Positions 26,191-35,268 of a DNA stretch of 64,000 nt are shown one piece after another (position 1 is the first letter of the stretch; each line of letters begins with the position of its first letter). Origin of the DNA: J054 sp963850255 (lineage in GTDB: Bacteria; Pseudomonadota; Gammaproteobacteria; Steroidobacterales; GCA-2729495); contig CAWKLL010000043.1 in assembly GCA_963850255.1 (NCBI GenBank), positions 1 to 64,000 of the forward strand, written 5' to 3'. The notes under the pieces were generated by a model, which ran no database searches, was not told where the DNA came from, and was given only the letters and a program-made list of their open reading frames with translations. Made by a program: the position numbers and the translations under genes.

Positions 26191-29100
26191 GCGCACCAGC
26201 CGACGCCGCGGTGCGCGCCGAGGCGCTCGATCCGGGTCGCTCATTCCTGGTACAGGCGCCGGCCGGCTCGGGCAAAACCGAGTTGTTGATCCAGCGCTAC
26301 CTGCGCCTGCTGAGCCTGTCCAGGGCGCCGGAAGAAGTGCTGGCCATTACCTTTACCCGCAAGGCCGCCGCCGAAATGCGCAGCCGCGTACTTGAGGCCT
26401 TGCTGGCTGCTGCCACCGGGCAACCGCCTGAAGCCGAGCATTTGCGCCGCGGCTATGAACTGGCCGAAGCCGTGCTTCGCCAGGACGCCGCACAGGACTG
26501 GGGCTTGTTGCAGCAACCGGCGCGGCTGCGCATCGGCACAATCGATGCGATTAATGCATCACTGGCGGCGCGCACGCCGTTTAGCAGTGGCAGTTCCGCG
26601 TTACGCGAAGTCAGTGAGGATGCGCGCCCCTTATACGAGGAAGCGGCACGCGATACCGTCGCACTGGTGGCCGAAGACGGCCCGCTGGGCGTTGCCATGA
26701 CGCGTCTGCTCGAACACTTCGACAATCGCGCGGAAAGTCTGATGGGCTTGCTGGCGGCGATGCTGGCGCGTCGCGACCAGTGGTTGCGACATACCGGTGC
26801 CGGCGTTGCTGGCGAGATGCCGGGCTTACGCGAGGCGCTGGAACAGTCTCTGGCCAGCCTGGTCAACCAGGAACTGAACGTCGTCGATGGTCTGCTTTCG
26901 GCCGATCTGCGTAGCCGACTATTGCCGTTGCTGCGGCATGCGGGGCAGTCGCTGCAGACGCGCGACCCGCTGCCCGACGTAACCGCCTGGGCTCAGCAGC
27001 CGGACTTCCCCCCGGCCTTGGCCGAATGGCTGACCTGCTGGCGAGGCCTGGCGCAGAGCCTGTTGACTGATCGCGGTGAATGGCGAAAGACCGTCAACAA
27101 GAACCAGGGCTTTGGTACCGAGCAACGGGATCTTAAGAATAGTTGCCTCGAGCTACTGCAAGAGCTGGCCGATGACACACAACTCTGCGCGGCGCTGGCG
27201 GGGGTCAAGAAGTTACCGCAACCGCAGTACAGCGATGCGCAATGGTCCGTGTTGCAAGCTTTGCTGACGGTATTGCCCGTGTCCGCGGCACTGTTGCAGC
27301 AGGTATTCGAGCGCCGCGCCAGCGTGGACTTTAACCAGGTGGCAGGCGACGCCCTGACCGCGCTGGGCCGGGCTGATGCCCCGAGTGAACTGAGCCTGGT
27401 GCTGGACTACCGCTTGCAGCATATCCTCATGGATGAGTTTCAGGACACCTCACGCAGCCAGTACGAATTGCTGCGTCAGCTGACGGCCGGCTGGCAGGCC
27501 GGCGACGCGCGCAGCCTGTTCCTGGTCGGTGATCCGATGCAGTCAATTTATCGATTTCGCGAAGCAGACGTGGCGGTTTTCCTCGGCATACAACAGCAGG
27601 GCCTGGGCGACCTGCCGATTGAATTCCTGCAACTGGAAAGCAATTTCCGCGCCGACCCGCAGCTGGTGGACTGGGTGAATCGCTGTTTCGCCGAGATCCT
27701 GCCCGATCAAGCCAATGCGGCGCTGGCCGCCGTGCCGTTCTGGCCCAGCCGCGCCGAACGTCACGCCAGCGAAGCCGCGGGCCTGTCCTGGGTGGCAACG
27801 GCAGCCGGTGATCGTGTCGCTGAGGCTGCGGAACTGGTCGCGCTGGTGGCGGATTGCACGCGGCGCTATCCGCAGGACAGCATCGGTATCCTGGTTCGCA
27901 GCCGTGCGCATGCGCGTTTGCTGGCGCCGCGACTGCGCGCTGCCGGGGTTGAGTTTGCAGCACCCGATCTTGAAGTCATGACCGAGGAGCCAGCGGTTCA
28001 GGACCTGTTGGCCCTGACCCGGGCACTGCTGCATCCGGCCGATCGCATCGCCTGGCTGGCAATATTGCGAGCACCCTGGTGCGGCCTGACGCTGGCCGAT
28101 TTGCACCGCCTGGCGACGGTCGACCTGAAGGCCGGTATTTGGGATTTACTGGGAGCGGATGCGCAGCTCGACGCGCTCAGCCGTGATGGCGCGGCCCGGG
28201 CTCGCAGCTTGCGCGAGGCCCTGCGCCCCTGGCTCGCGCGTCGCGGCGCCTGCAGTCTGCGCGAGCTGGTGGAAGGCTGCTGGCTTTGGCTGGGTGGGCC
28301 GGCGACGCTCGAGGATGCTGCCTGTCTGGATATCACGCAGGCCTATTTCGAATTCCTGGCCAGTCAGGAGCAGGGCAGTGACTGGCCCGACCTGGCGCGC
28401 CTGCACGAGCAATTGGGTGAACAGGCGGTGGCGCGTGGCAGCGCCGATGCGCGCGTGCAGGTGCTGACCATGCACAAGGCCAAGGGACTGGAGTTCGACA
28501 GCGTGTTTCTGCCCGGGCTGGCTTACGGCACGCGCAAGGACACGCGACCGCCGTTGCTCTGGCGCGAACTCGCCGATGTGGATGCGCCGCTGGTGCTGGC
28601 GCCCATCAATGCCACCGGCGAGCAACCCGATGAGATTTACGAGTTGTTGTGGCGCCAGGAACAGCAGCGCGCACGCTACGAACGTGACCGCCTGCTATAC
28701 GTGGCAGTGACCCGCGCGCGCCGCCGACTGTGGTTGTTCGCCGCGCGACCGCCGAACAACGACAACGACTGGCAGCCGCGCCCGGATACCTTGCTGGCAC
28801 CGCTGTGGCCGGTATGCCGCGATGAGATTCCGTTGCCGAGCGCTGCCAGCATTGCGCCGGAGCCAGCCGTTTCGCCGCGCTGGACCAGTCCCGCCTTGCG
28901 CCGGCTGGTGGCGGGCTGGACGCTGCCTGACAGTGTCCTCGCGCAGCCGCCACGCTGGTCAACAGCGCCGGAAGATGCTGAGGCGCTGGAATTCGACTGG
29001 GCCCAGCGCTGGACCCGGCAGGTCGGTGTGGTTGTGCATCGCTGGCTGGAAGACATCGTCACCGAGGGCGGCCTGCAGCCGGAACGGCATGACTTCGCCC

Positions 29101-29558
29101 GGCAGCGCGCAGCCATTGCCCGGCAGTTGCAGCACCTCGGTGTCGGCAGTGCGCAACTCGAGCGTGCAACGCGACGGGTAATCCAGTCGCTGCAGGCCTG
29201 TGTTGAGGATCCGCAAGGTCGCTGGGTACTGTCGGCTGAACATCAGGAACAGGCGGCTGAGCTGGCCGTTGCCAGCGTCGAGAACGCCGGCATCAAAACC
29301 CTGCGCGTGGATCGCAGTTTTGTCACCGCCGATGGCGAGCGCTGGATTATTGATTACAAGACCGGTCGCCACGAAGGCCAGGATATTGAGGTATTTCTGG
29401 CCTCGGAAAGCGCTCGCTATCGCGCGCAGTTGCGCGAGTATCGTGATGCACTCGCGAGGATGGATTCGCGGCCGATTCGTACCGCCTTGTACTTTCCGCT
29501 GTTACAGCGTCTGCACGAAGTCGATGTTGATTGGGCCGATGCCGACGACTCAGAATGA
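26187..29558 (+). CDS. AddA-like UvrD/Rep-family helicase-nuclease
   Basis: An 1123-residue SF1A helicase with a C-terminal nuclease. All main motifs are visible: Walker A in QAPAGSGKTELLIQRY (~residues 25-40), motif Ia AITFTRKAAAEMR, DEFQDTSRSQYELL (motif II, ~415), GDPMQSIYRFREADV (motif III), VLTMHKAKGLEFDSVFLPGL (motif V) and DRLLYVAVTRARRRLWLF (motif VI). The PD-(D/E)XK core IIDYKTGRHEGQD lies near residue 1055. With the AddB-like partner it should form a RecBCD/AddAB-type enzyme that resects broken DNA ends for RecA. It is tail-to-tail with gspN, overlapping by 9 bp. Confidence 0.92.
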   Translation: MSAPADAAVRAEALDPGRSFLVQAPAGSGKTELLIQRYLRLLSLSRAPEEVLAITFTRKAAAEMRSRVLEALLAAATGQPPEAEHLRRGYELAEAVLRQDAAQDWGLLQQPARLRIGTIDAINASLAARTPFSSGSSALREVSEDARPLYEEAARDTVALVAEDGPLGVAMTRLLEHFDNRAESLMGLLAAMLARRDQWLRHTGAGVAGEMPGLREALEQSLASLVNQELNVVDGLLSADLRSRLLPLLRHAGQSLQTRDPLPDVTAWAQQPDFPPALAEWLTCWRGLAQSLLTDRGEWRKTVNKNQGFGTEQRDLKNSCLELLQELADDTQLCAALAGVKKLPQPQYSDAQWSVLQALLTVLPVSAALLQQVFERRASVDFNQVAGDALTALGRADAPSELSLVLDYRLQHILMDEFQDTSRSQYELLRQLTAGWQAGDARSLFLVGDPMQSIYRFREADVAVFLGIQQQGLGDLPIEFLQLESNFRADPQLVDWVNRCFAEILPDQANAALAAVPFWPSRAERHASEAAGLSWVATAAGDRVAEAAELVALVADCTRRYPQDSIGILVRSRAHARLLAPRLRAAGVEFAAPDLEVMTEEPAVQDLLALTRALLHPADRIAWLAILRAPWCGLTLADLHRLATVDLKAGIWDLLGADAQLDALSRDGAARARSLREALRPWLARRGACSLRELVEGCWLWLGGPATLEDAACLDITQAYFEFLASQEQGSDWPDLARLHEQLGEQAVARGSADARVQVLTMHKAKGLEFDSVFLPGLAYGTRKDTRPPLLWRELADVDAPLVLAPINATGEQPDEIYELLWRQEQQRARYERDRLLYVAVTRARRRLWLFAARPPNNDNDWQPRPDTLLAPLWPVCRDEIPLPSAASIAPEPAVSPRWTSPALRRLVAGWTLPDSVLAQPPRWSTAPEDAEALEFDWAQRWTRQVGVVVHRWLEDIVTEGGLQPERHDFARQRAAIARQLQHLGVGSAQLERATRRVIQSLQACVEDPQGRWVLSAEHQEQAAELAVASVENAGIKTLRVDRSFVTADGERWIIDYKTGRHEGQDIEVFLASESARYRAQLREYRDALARMDSRPIRTALYFPLLQRLHEVDVDWADADDSE

Positions 29559-30311
29559 CCCGCCAAGCGCAAACTCCCTTCGACCCTGCGCGTCTTCAGG
29601 ACCCAGCAGCACCAGGCCTTGAGTCAACGAGTCTGGCGCTTCTGCACGCGGCTTCAGCAAACCGGCCACGTTGTAGTTATTTGGTGGCAGGAGTTCGACG
29701 CTGCCACTGAGTTCCAGTGCACCACCCAGATCACGCAACTCGCCAACCAGGCTGTCGCCGGGCGCCAATTGTGGATTATCGAAGCTGGCCAGAAAACTAC
29801 CCTCGGCGCCCGGTTCCGCGCGCACGCCCGGCAGGGCCAGCGGTACATTACCGACGCGCACTTCGCCAACGGCGACCGTCGGCCAACCATCCTCCAGCAC
29901 CAGCTGTGTGATCTTGGCGCTGGCCTCGCCACCGTCCACCGGCAGTCCGAACATCTGCCCCAGGGACTTGAGCGGACTGGCGGCTTGCGCATCGCTCAGG
30001 CCAATCCGGCCGCCCAGGCCGACTTCAGCACGACCGCGCAAAAAGCCGCCAGGCAGGTCCACGTCGACATCGGCGGCCAGGCGCCCGAGCAGCAAGCTCA
30101 GCGGTTTAAGGTTCCAGCGCGTACGACCGAGCGAGATGCCGGCGACGTTGAGACTGGCAAACTCGCCGCGCCACAGGGTTCCGGTGGCGCTGCCGGCCCG
30201 CAGTCCGGCCGTGCCCAGCAGGTCGGCGGCCAGACGTGCCGGTACATTGCCAATCAGGAACAATAGAAAGCCGGCAACGCCGGCGGCGATCAACAGCCTG
30301 CGACCGGACAT
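29550..30311 (-). CDS. gspN: Type II secretion system protein N
   Basis: A 253-residue inner-membrane protein with one N-terminal helix (residues ~5-22) and a periplasmic beta-rich domain. Family marks include GNVPARLAADLL, TGTLWRGEFASLNVAGISLGRTRWNLKPLSLLLGRL in order, and a C-terminal end QGRREFALGGSF. GspN is an accessory part of some T2SS. It is the last gene of the operon, 2 bp after gspM, and its final bases overlap the AddA-like gene on the other strand. Confidence 0.85.
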   Translation of the reverse strand: MSGRRLLIAAGVAGFLLFLIGNVPARLAADLLGTAGLRAGSATGTLWRGEFASLNVAGISLGRTRWNLKPLSLLLGRLAADVDVDLPGGFLRGRAEVGLGGRIGLSDAQAASPLKSLGQMFGLPVDGGEASAKITQLVLEDGWPTVAVGEVRVGNVPLALPGVRAEPGAEGSFLASFDNPQLAPGDSLVGELRDLGGALELSGSVELLPPNNYNVAGLLKPRAEAPDSLTQGLVLLGPEDAQGRREFALGGSF

Positions 30312-30313
30312 GG

Positions 30314-30805
30314 CTAGCCCGCTTTCCGGCTCAGAATCAGATTGCAGTTGACCCGCCCGGTCTCATTGCTGGCATCGATATTCGCGGACTGCACGCTGAT
30401 CCCGTTGCTGTTCTGCAAGTCTGCCAGCCACTGCATCAGTTCATCGAAGGGCGCACGTTCGAAGCGCAGGCGAATGCTGTTGTCGCCATCGGGCTGATTG
30501 CGTTTCAGGTAGGCGGTGAGGCCGCGACTCCGGGTGCTGCGATCCACCAGCAGGACCAGGGACTGATCGCCGCCGCTGGCGCCACCGGCTCCGCGTTGCG
30601 GACCGAGACGCAGGGCCACTTGCTCCAGTTCCGCGAGCAGCGACTCCTGGTCGCTGACCCGCTGCGCGTTACGGTCGGCCTGGCTTAGCAAGGGGCGCAG
30701 CCCGAACAACACCATGATTGCGAATAGCAGTAAGGCGGCGGCCGAATACACCATCAATCGCTCGCGCGCTTCCAGCTGCTCCAGCCAATTCGTTATAGCG
30801 TTCAT
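30314..30805 (-). CDS. gspM: Type II secretion system protein M
   Basis: A 163-residue bitopic protein. The short cytoplasmic start (MNAITNWLEQLEARERLMV) is followed by a membrane helix (~residues 18-38) and a periplasmic ferredoxin-like domain, whose end (LRFERAPFDELMQWLADLQ, then NIDASNETGRVNCNLILSR) is typical of GspM. It binds GspL and helps form the inner-membrane assembly platform. It lies 2 bp after gspL. Confidence 0.9.
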   Translation of the reverse strand: MNAITNWLEQLEARERLMVYSAAALLLFAIMVLFGLRPLLSQADRNAQRVSDQESLLAELEQVALRLGPQRGAGGASGGDQSLVLLVDRSTRSRGLTAYLKRNQPDGDNSIRLRFERAPFDELMQWLADLQNSNGISVQSANIDASNETGRVNCNLILSRKAG

Positions 30806-30807
30806 GG

Positions 30808-32064
30808 TCAGGCGCCCGCGGTACTGATACGCAGACGACCCATCACGCCGTCGTCTTCCGCGTTGGCCGATTGAATTTCCGCACTGAGTCCGCCGGCCGC
30901 GGCGATGTCACGCTGAATCCGATCCAGCACCTCGACATTGGGTGCGCGCAGTCGCAGTTCCAGGGTACCGCTGCGGTAGTCGATACCTTCCAGGCGGGTG
31001 CCGTCGGAGTCGTTTACGGCGCGCGCCACCTGCTGCAAGACATCCAGAAACTCGGCGCCGTTGCCGGCAGCATCGTTCTGGCCCAGGCTGCGCAAGCGAC
31101 TTTGTAGCTGCGCGCGTGGATCGCGAATCGTGCGCACGTCCGGGAATGTATAGCGAAAAGCCTGTTCCACAGATTGCTGCAGGGCGTCGGCGCGGCGCGC
31201 CAGGCGCCAGTTTTCCGCCGCCAGGCCGGCCACGGCGACGACCAATACCGCGGCCAGCAGTGCGGCGGCCAGGCGCCAGGCCGGCCAGTAGCGACTCAGG
31301 TTGGAACGCTTGGCGTAATTGCCCTGTAACAGGTTGATGCCGGGCGCCACGGCCAGGTTGGCGGCCAGGCGGGCCAGCGCCGATTCGCCCAGCGCACGGA
31401 TTTCCAGGCCCTGCAGGCGCGGCTGCAGCCCTTCCAATACTTCAGTAACTTCTAAAGAAAGCTCAGTACCTGCTTGATAAACCAATAAATGTGGCTGTGT
31501 GTCCACGTCGCCGTCACTGCGCGCCAGCCACAGTGCAAGCAAAGTCTCCAGGCCATCGAGATCGGTGCTGGCCAGGCTGCCATCCGGGTCACGCAGGCTC
31601 GCCGTGTCATTTTCAATCAGCAGCACCGCTGTGCCGGGGATTCTGTCGAGTCCCTCGGCCTCCGAGTAAGCGGCATTCGCGGCTATCCCGGCGCCGCCGA
31701 GGCGCTCCCGCCAGTCCTCCACCAATTGCCGATTAATCACCGCGACGGCCAGGGCGTCGTTGGCATCGCGCTGGCCGGCAGCAAAGTGCAGGCTTTCGAC
31801 GTCCTCGGCCAGCTGCTCCTCCATGGCAAAGGGCAGGGCTTGCTGAATCTTCTGCTTACCGCGGACCGGAACACTGGCGTGGGTCAGTAGAACCTCCAGG
31901 GCCGGCGCCAGCAGCACGACGCGCCGATTGTTGGCGCGCAGGGGCAAATCCGGCAATGCTGCCTGGCCGCCCGGTTCGAGCAGCGCGCCCTGATCGTCCA
32001 CCACAACCCATTCAGCCCTTTCGGCCTCGGTTGCAAGCATCCGGATTACCAGCAGTTCAGCCAT
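30808..32064 (-). CDS. gspL: Type II secretion system protein L
   Basis: A 418-residue protein. The N-terminal cytoplasmic domain (to ~residue 235) has the actin-like fold that binds the GspE ATPase; ASVPVRGKQKIQQALPFAMEEQLAEDVESLHFA is the recognisable GspL segment. A membrane helix (WRLAAALLAAVLVVAVAGL, ~250-268) leads to a periplasmic domain that pairs with GspM. I use ATG 32064, where conserved sequence begins; the open frame upstream overlaps gspK and is not family-like. No gspE, F or D is present in this window, so the partner ATPase is encoded elsewhere. Confidence 0.9.
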   Translation of the reverse strand: MAELLVIRMLATEAERAEWVVVDDQGALLEPGGQAALPDLPLRANNRRVVLLAPALEVLLTHASVPVRGKQKIQQALPFAMEEQLAEDVESLHFAAGQRDANDALAVAVINRQLVEDWRERLGGAGIAANAAYSEAEGLDRIPGTAVLLIENDTASLRDPDGSLASTDLDGLETLLALWLARSDGDVDTQPHLLVYQAGTELSLEVTEVLEGLQPRLQGLEIRALGESALARLAANLAVAPGINLLQGNYAKRSNLSRYWPAWRLAAALLAAVLVVAVAGLAAENWRLARRADALQQSVEQAFRYTFPDVRTIRDPRAQLQSRLRSLGQNDAAGNGAEFLDVLQQVARAVNDSDGTRLEGIDYRSGTLELRLRAPNVEVLDRIQRDIAAAGGLSAEIQSANAEDDGVMGRLRISTAGA

Positions 32065-32065
32065 T

Positions 32066-33046
32066 TCACTCCGTGTCGAAGGACCGATATCGGGCCGCGA
32101 CCACGCCCTGTGCGTTACGTTCCAGAAGACTGTACATAGCGAGCCGGGTAGTGCCAATAGACACGATCACGCTGAGGCGGAAATAACTGCTGGTAATGCC
32201 CAGATAGGGCCGTACCTCCTCATCCAGCACGTCTTTGGCGCCTTCCATGAATTCGTCCAGATTGTCATAGGGCGCTGATTGCTGCTGTGCAACCCAATCG
32301 GCGGTCTGGATTTCGGTCACCTCGTCGGACAGGCTGCGCAAGACCGCTTCCCGGGCGGTGTTGAGATTTATGCTACGCGCGCCGGAAGCCACCGGTGGCA
32401 GGGCCGCCACCGCGCTGGCCAACGCCTGGTAGGCGGCCGGTGTGACACCGTTCACGGCCTGTAGCTCGCTGATACTGGTGAACCAGAAATTGCCGGTGCG
32501 ATAGGGCGGATCCAGGGCGGTATAAAAGCTGTCTTCGGCGCCGCCCAGTTCCGGCAATTGATCCGGGTCCAGCCAGTCGAGGACGGACTCGACCACGGTG
32601 TCTACATTGACCTGATCCTCGCGCGGAATATCCTGGGTCGTGATGCTGACCAGGCGACGGAACTGATCAGTGACCTTGGGATTGCGACGGCCATTCAGGT
32701 CGATGAGATTGTTCAGGTTGAAGCGGCCCTGCAGGTCTTCCAGCTTGCCGCTGACGGTGCCGCCTTCAAAGGGAAAATCGTATTGCTCGGCCCAGGCTTC
32801 CGTCAGGCTGTCGATCTGCGGGTCGTCCTCGTAGTCAGCTTCGAGCAATTGTTCGGCTAACAACTCCATGCCCAGGGCGACCTGCATGGCCTGTTCTCGC
32901 GTTAGCAGCGATTCCGTGCGACGCAGGTCAAGGTTCAGATCCCAGACCAGTTCAACCGCCAGGATGGTGGCAATGGTGACCACCAGCATGGCGGTAAGCG
33001 CGGCAATGCCGCGCTGCTTTGCCGGGTTGCCGGGCGAGCGGCTCAT
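32066..33046 (-). CDS. gspK: Type II secretion minor pseudopilin K
   Basis: A 326-residue minor pseudopilin, the large tip subunit. The prepilin region is KQRGIAALTAMLVVTIATIL, cleaved after Gly, with the unusual lack of Glu at position 5 that is normal for GspK. The large globular domain includes LEDLQGRFNLNNLIDLNGR and SINLNTAREAVLRSLSDEV, a helix-hairpin-helix-like block typical of GspK. Start ATG 33046; a longer frame upstream lies inside gspJ. It forms the tip of the pseudopilus with GspI and GspJ. It overlaps the end of gspJ by 4 bp. Confidence 0.93.
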   Translation of the reverse strand: MSRSPGNPAKQRGIAALTAMLVVTIATILAVELVWDLNLDLRRTESLLTREQAMQVALGMELLAEQLLEADYEDDPQIDSLTEAWAEQYDFPFEGGTVSGKLEDLQGRFNLNNLIDLNGRRNPKVTDQFRRLVSITTQDIPREDQVNVDTVVESVLDWLDPDQLPELGGAEDSFYTALDPPYRTGNFWFTSISELQAVNGVTPAAYQALASAVAALPPVASGARSINLNTAREAVLRSLSDEVTEIQTADWVAQQQSAPYDNLDEFMEGAKDVLDEEVRPYLGITSSYFRLSVIVSIGTTRLAMYSLLERNAQGVVAARYRSFDTE

Positions 33047-33645
33047 GGGGTCAGCTCGATCAGGCGCTGAATCTCGCCCCAGCCGTCCAGTTCCAATTCC
33101 AGTCTGACCGCGCGCGGGCGCGGCGCCACGGGCGCATCGATGGCGCTCAGCGGCGGCCACTGCGGTTGCCACTCGTCCTTATCGTCCAGAAAGAACAGGC
33201 GCAGGTCGATCACGTCTTCGAGCAGCGTGACGGCGCGTGGTTCCATGCCGAGCGGATGATCCAGCACCGGCCAGTATTCGCGAATCAGCGCGCCGTCGTC
33301 GAGGCGATATTGCACCCGTTGCAGCGTGCCGCGCGCGAAGCCCGCTGGATTGCGCCAGCCGCCGCGCGTCAGGCGCACCAGGTAGTCGAGGCGACCGTCG
33401 GCCAGCAGCGGCGCCTCGCTGCCCTGGCCGAGTTCGTCGCGCACGTAGCGTGGCTGCAGCTGGCTGAAGTCCCAGACCAGGTCGCGAATGGCGCGCTGCA
33501 ACTGGTTGAGCGCCTGCATGTCTTCGCGCGCCAGTTCCTGCTGTCTGATGACCGCGTTGAGACCGCCCAGCGCCATGACGCTGATCACGGCAAAAATGGT
33601 CATCGCCACCAATAGCTCAATCAGGGTAAATCCGCGCGCCTTCAC
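33043..33645 (-). CDS. gspJ: Type II secretion minor pseudopilin J
   Basis: A 200-residue minor pseudopilin. The prepilin peptidase site is ARG|FTLIELLVAMTIFAVIS, with Glu at mature position 5. The globular part contains LNQLQRAIRDLVWDFSQLQPR, VRLTRGGWRNPAG and LQRVQYRLDDGALIREYWPVL, all standard for GspJ. It starts at GTG 33645, which overlaps the gspI stop (GTGA). It is a tip complex subunit with GspI and GspK. Confidence 0.94.
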   Translation of the reverse strand: MKARGFTLIELLVAMTIFAVISVMALGGLNAVIRQQELAREDMQALNQLQRAIRDLVWDFSQLQPRYVRDELGQGSEAPLLADGRLDYLVRLTRGGWRNPAGFARGTLQRVQYRLDDGALIREYWPVLDHPLGMEPRAVTLLEDVIDLRLFFLDDKDEWQPQWPPLSAIDAPVAPRPRAVRLELELDGWGEIQRLIELTP

Positions 33646-34088
33646 TGCAGTTCGCCGTCGCTGATATCGGCGTTGGGATCCAGCGGCGCAAAAGTCGCGC
33701 TGCTGGCGACGGCCGGTGCGTCGACCTTGCGCAGGAATCCCGAGACTTCGACAATTTGCCGGTCAGGTTTGTCGGCAAAGGCTACGGTGACATCGATACG
33801 GCGAAAATCCTCCACGCCGACGGCCGTGGTCTTGACCCGGTAGACCCAGCCGACGCCGGCCATTTCAATTTCGTCCGAGCGTTCGCCGACCTCGGGAAAT
33901 TCGCCGGCCAGGCGGAGTTCAGTGATGCGATCCAGGCCGATCCAGTAGGCCAGGGTTTTGTCGCGCATTATCGCCGTGGCGGTCAGGGACTGGCTGACCT
34001 GGCTGAACACGGCAATCATGCCGAGCCCCACGATGACCAGCGCCACCAGCACTTCGAGCAGGGTAAAGCCGCGACTAGTAACTCTCAC
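33642..34088 (-). CDS. gspI: Type II secretion minor pseudopilin I
   Basis: A 148-residue minor pseudopilin. The prepilin motif is SRG|FTLLEVLVALVIVGLGM. The region DKTLAYWIGLDRITELRL, near residues 40-57, matches the usual 'A-x-W-I-A-x-N-x-x-x-x-x-R-L' block of GspI with a Gly-Leu-Asp variant. Start GTG 34088, overlapping the end of gspH by 14 bp. The C-terminal end SATFAPLDPNADISDGELQ is acidic. Confidence 0.93.
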   Translation of the reverse strand: MRVTSRGFTLLEVLVALVIVGLGMIAVFSQVSQSLTATAIMRDKTLAYWIGLDRITELRLAGEFPEVGERSDEIEMAGVGWVYRVKTTAVGVEDFRRIDVTVAFADKPDRQIVEVSGFLRKVDAPAVASSATFAPLDPNADISDGELQ

Positions 34089-34662
34089 GAGTCACTTCCA
34101 TGCTGGTATCAGCCTCTGCGGTGATCACCAGCACCTGGTTCTGAAACTCGCGTCGCAGGCGAACCTCGAACTCCGGGCTTAGATCGCCGCTGGAAAAAAT
34201 AAAAATCTGCGGGCGAAAGGCGTTGTCGTCCGCCCGGCCATCTTCGTCCTCTTCGTCGTCGTCTTCGTCGAGGTCGAATTGATCATTAAATTCTTCGCCG
34301 CTGAGCAAGCGCAGTTCACGGCCTTCGATTTCTACCGTCACTTCAACGCTTTCATCAAAGCGGCGGGCTTTGAAGACCGGATCGGCAGCAAGACGCACCC
34401 AGCGGTTTTCATCCGGGTCCAGCAGCGAAAATTCGTAGCCATCTTCGAGAAAAGTCAGGCCGAGTTCACGGCCCTGCAGCAGGGCATCTTCGCTGGCCAT
34501 GCTTATCAGTGCGCGCAGTCGATCAGCTTCGCGTTCCAGGTCCCGGTCGCTGCCGGTAACGCCAATGGACAGCGTCAGCATGGTCACCAGGATGCCGATG
34601 ATGACCACCACCACCAGCAATTCGATTAGAGAGAAGCCGCGGACATGTCGGGCTGATTTCAA
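34075..34662 (-). CDS. gspH: Type II secretion minor pseudopilin H, with acidic insertion
   Basis: A 195-residue pseudopilin. The prepilin motif VRG|FSLIELLVVVVIIGILV is clear, followed by DRDLEREADRLRALISMASEDALLQGRELGL, the GspH-type helix region. The start is TTG 34662; I see no better in-frame start. Between about residues 129 and 145 there is a run with 12 Asp/Glu (FDLDEDDDEEDEDGRADD), after which the normal strand IFIFSSGDLSPEFEVRLRR resumes. I do not know this insertion from other GspH proteins. It sits 43 bp after gspG. It links the tip complex to the GspG shaft. Confidence 0.92.
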   Translation of the reverse strand: MKSARHVRGFSLIELLVVVVIIGILVTMLTLSIGVTGSDRDLEREADRLRALISMASEDALLQGRELGLTFLEDGYEFSLLDPDENRWVRLAADPVFKARRFDESVEVTVEIEGRELRLLSGEEFNDQFDLDEDDDEEDEDGRADDNAFRPQIFIFSSGDLSPEFEVRLRREFQNQVLVITAEADTSMEVTRESY

Positions 34663-34705
34663 AACACGGGCCCGTTAGCGTCGGTTGAGCCGACCGGGCG
34701 GATAG

Positions 34706-35152
34706 TTAATCCAGATCCCAGTTGCCGAGATCGGCATCCAGGCCGTCGCCGCCTTGCTGGCCATCGCGCCCCAGCGAGTAAATATCAAATTCGCCGTTGT
34801 TGCCCGGATACAGATACACATAGGGTCGGTTCCACGGATCCTGCGGCAAACGGTCCAGATAGCCGCCTTCGGGCCAGCGCGCGCCCGGATCGGCAGGCGG
34901 TGTCACCAGGGCGTCCAGTCCGGCGTCCGTATCGGGATAGCGGAAATTGTCCAAGCGGTAGAGCTTCAGCGAACTCTCGATGGCGCGAATGTCCTGGCGG
35001 ACCTTGGTCACCTGGGCTTCGTCGATACGACTGATGACATTGGGCGCAATCAGCGCCGCAAGGATGCCGAGGATCACTACCACGACCATGATCTCGATCA
35101 GTGTAAAACCAGCGTTTTGAACCGCGCTAACTGCGCGCTTGCTTCGTGCCAT
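34706..35152 (-). CDS. gspG: Type II secretion major pseudopilin G
   Basis: A 148-residue major pseudopilin. The cleavage region is NAG|FTLIEIMVVVVILGILAALIAP. The classic GspG helix VTKVRQDIRAIESSLKLYRLDNFRYP and C-terminal calcium loop region YSLGRDGQQGGDGLDADLGNW are intact. The start is ATG 35152; the open frame further upstream is not conserved. It is the first gene of the gspGHIJKLMN operon and forms the shaft of the pseudopilus. It is divergent from the rhombosortase gene, with only about 116 bp between their starts. Confidence 0.96.
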   Translation of the reverse strand: MARSKRAVSAVQNAGFTLIEIMVVVVILGILAALIAPNVISRIDEAQVTKVRQDIRAIESSLKLYRLDNFRYPDTDAGLDALVTPPADPGARWPEGGYLDRLPQDPWNRPYVYLYPGNNGEFDIYSLGRDGQQGGDGLDADLGNWDLD

Positions 35153-35268
35153 GAAAACCACCCATGTTTCTGCGAAGATGCTCTGCGGCAATCCATGCCA
35201 GAGCTGCACGTGCCGGACAGCCACTTAGGCCCGTTCGGGCCAGCCTCAACCGGCCGAATTGTAGCAAA

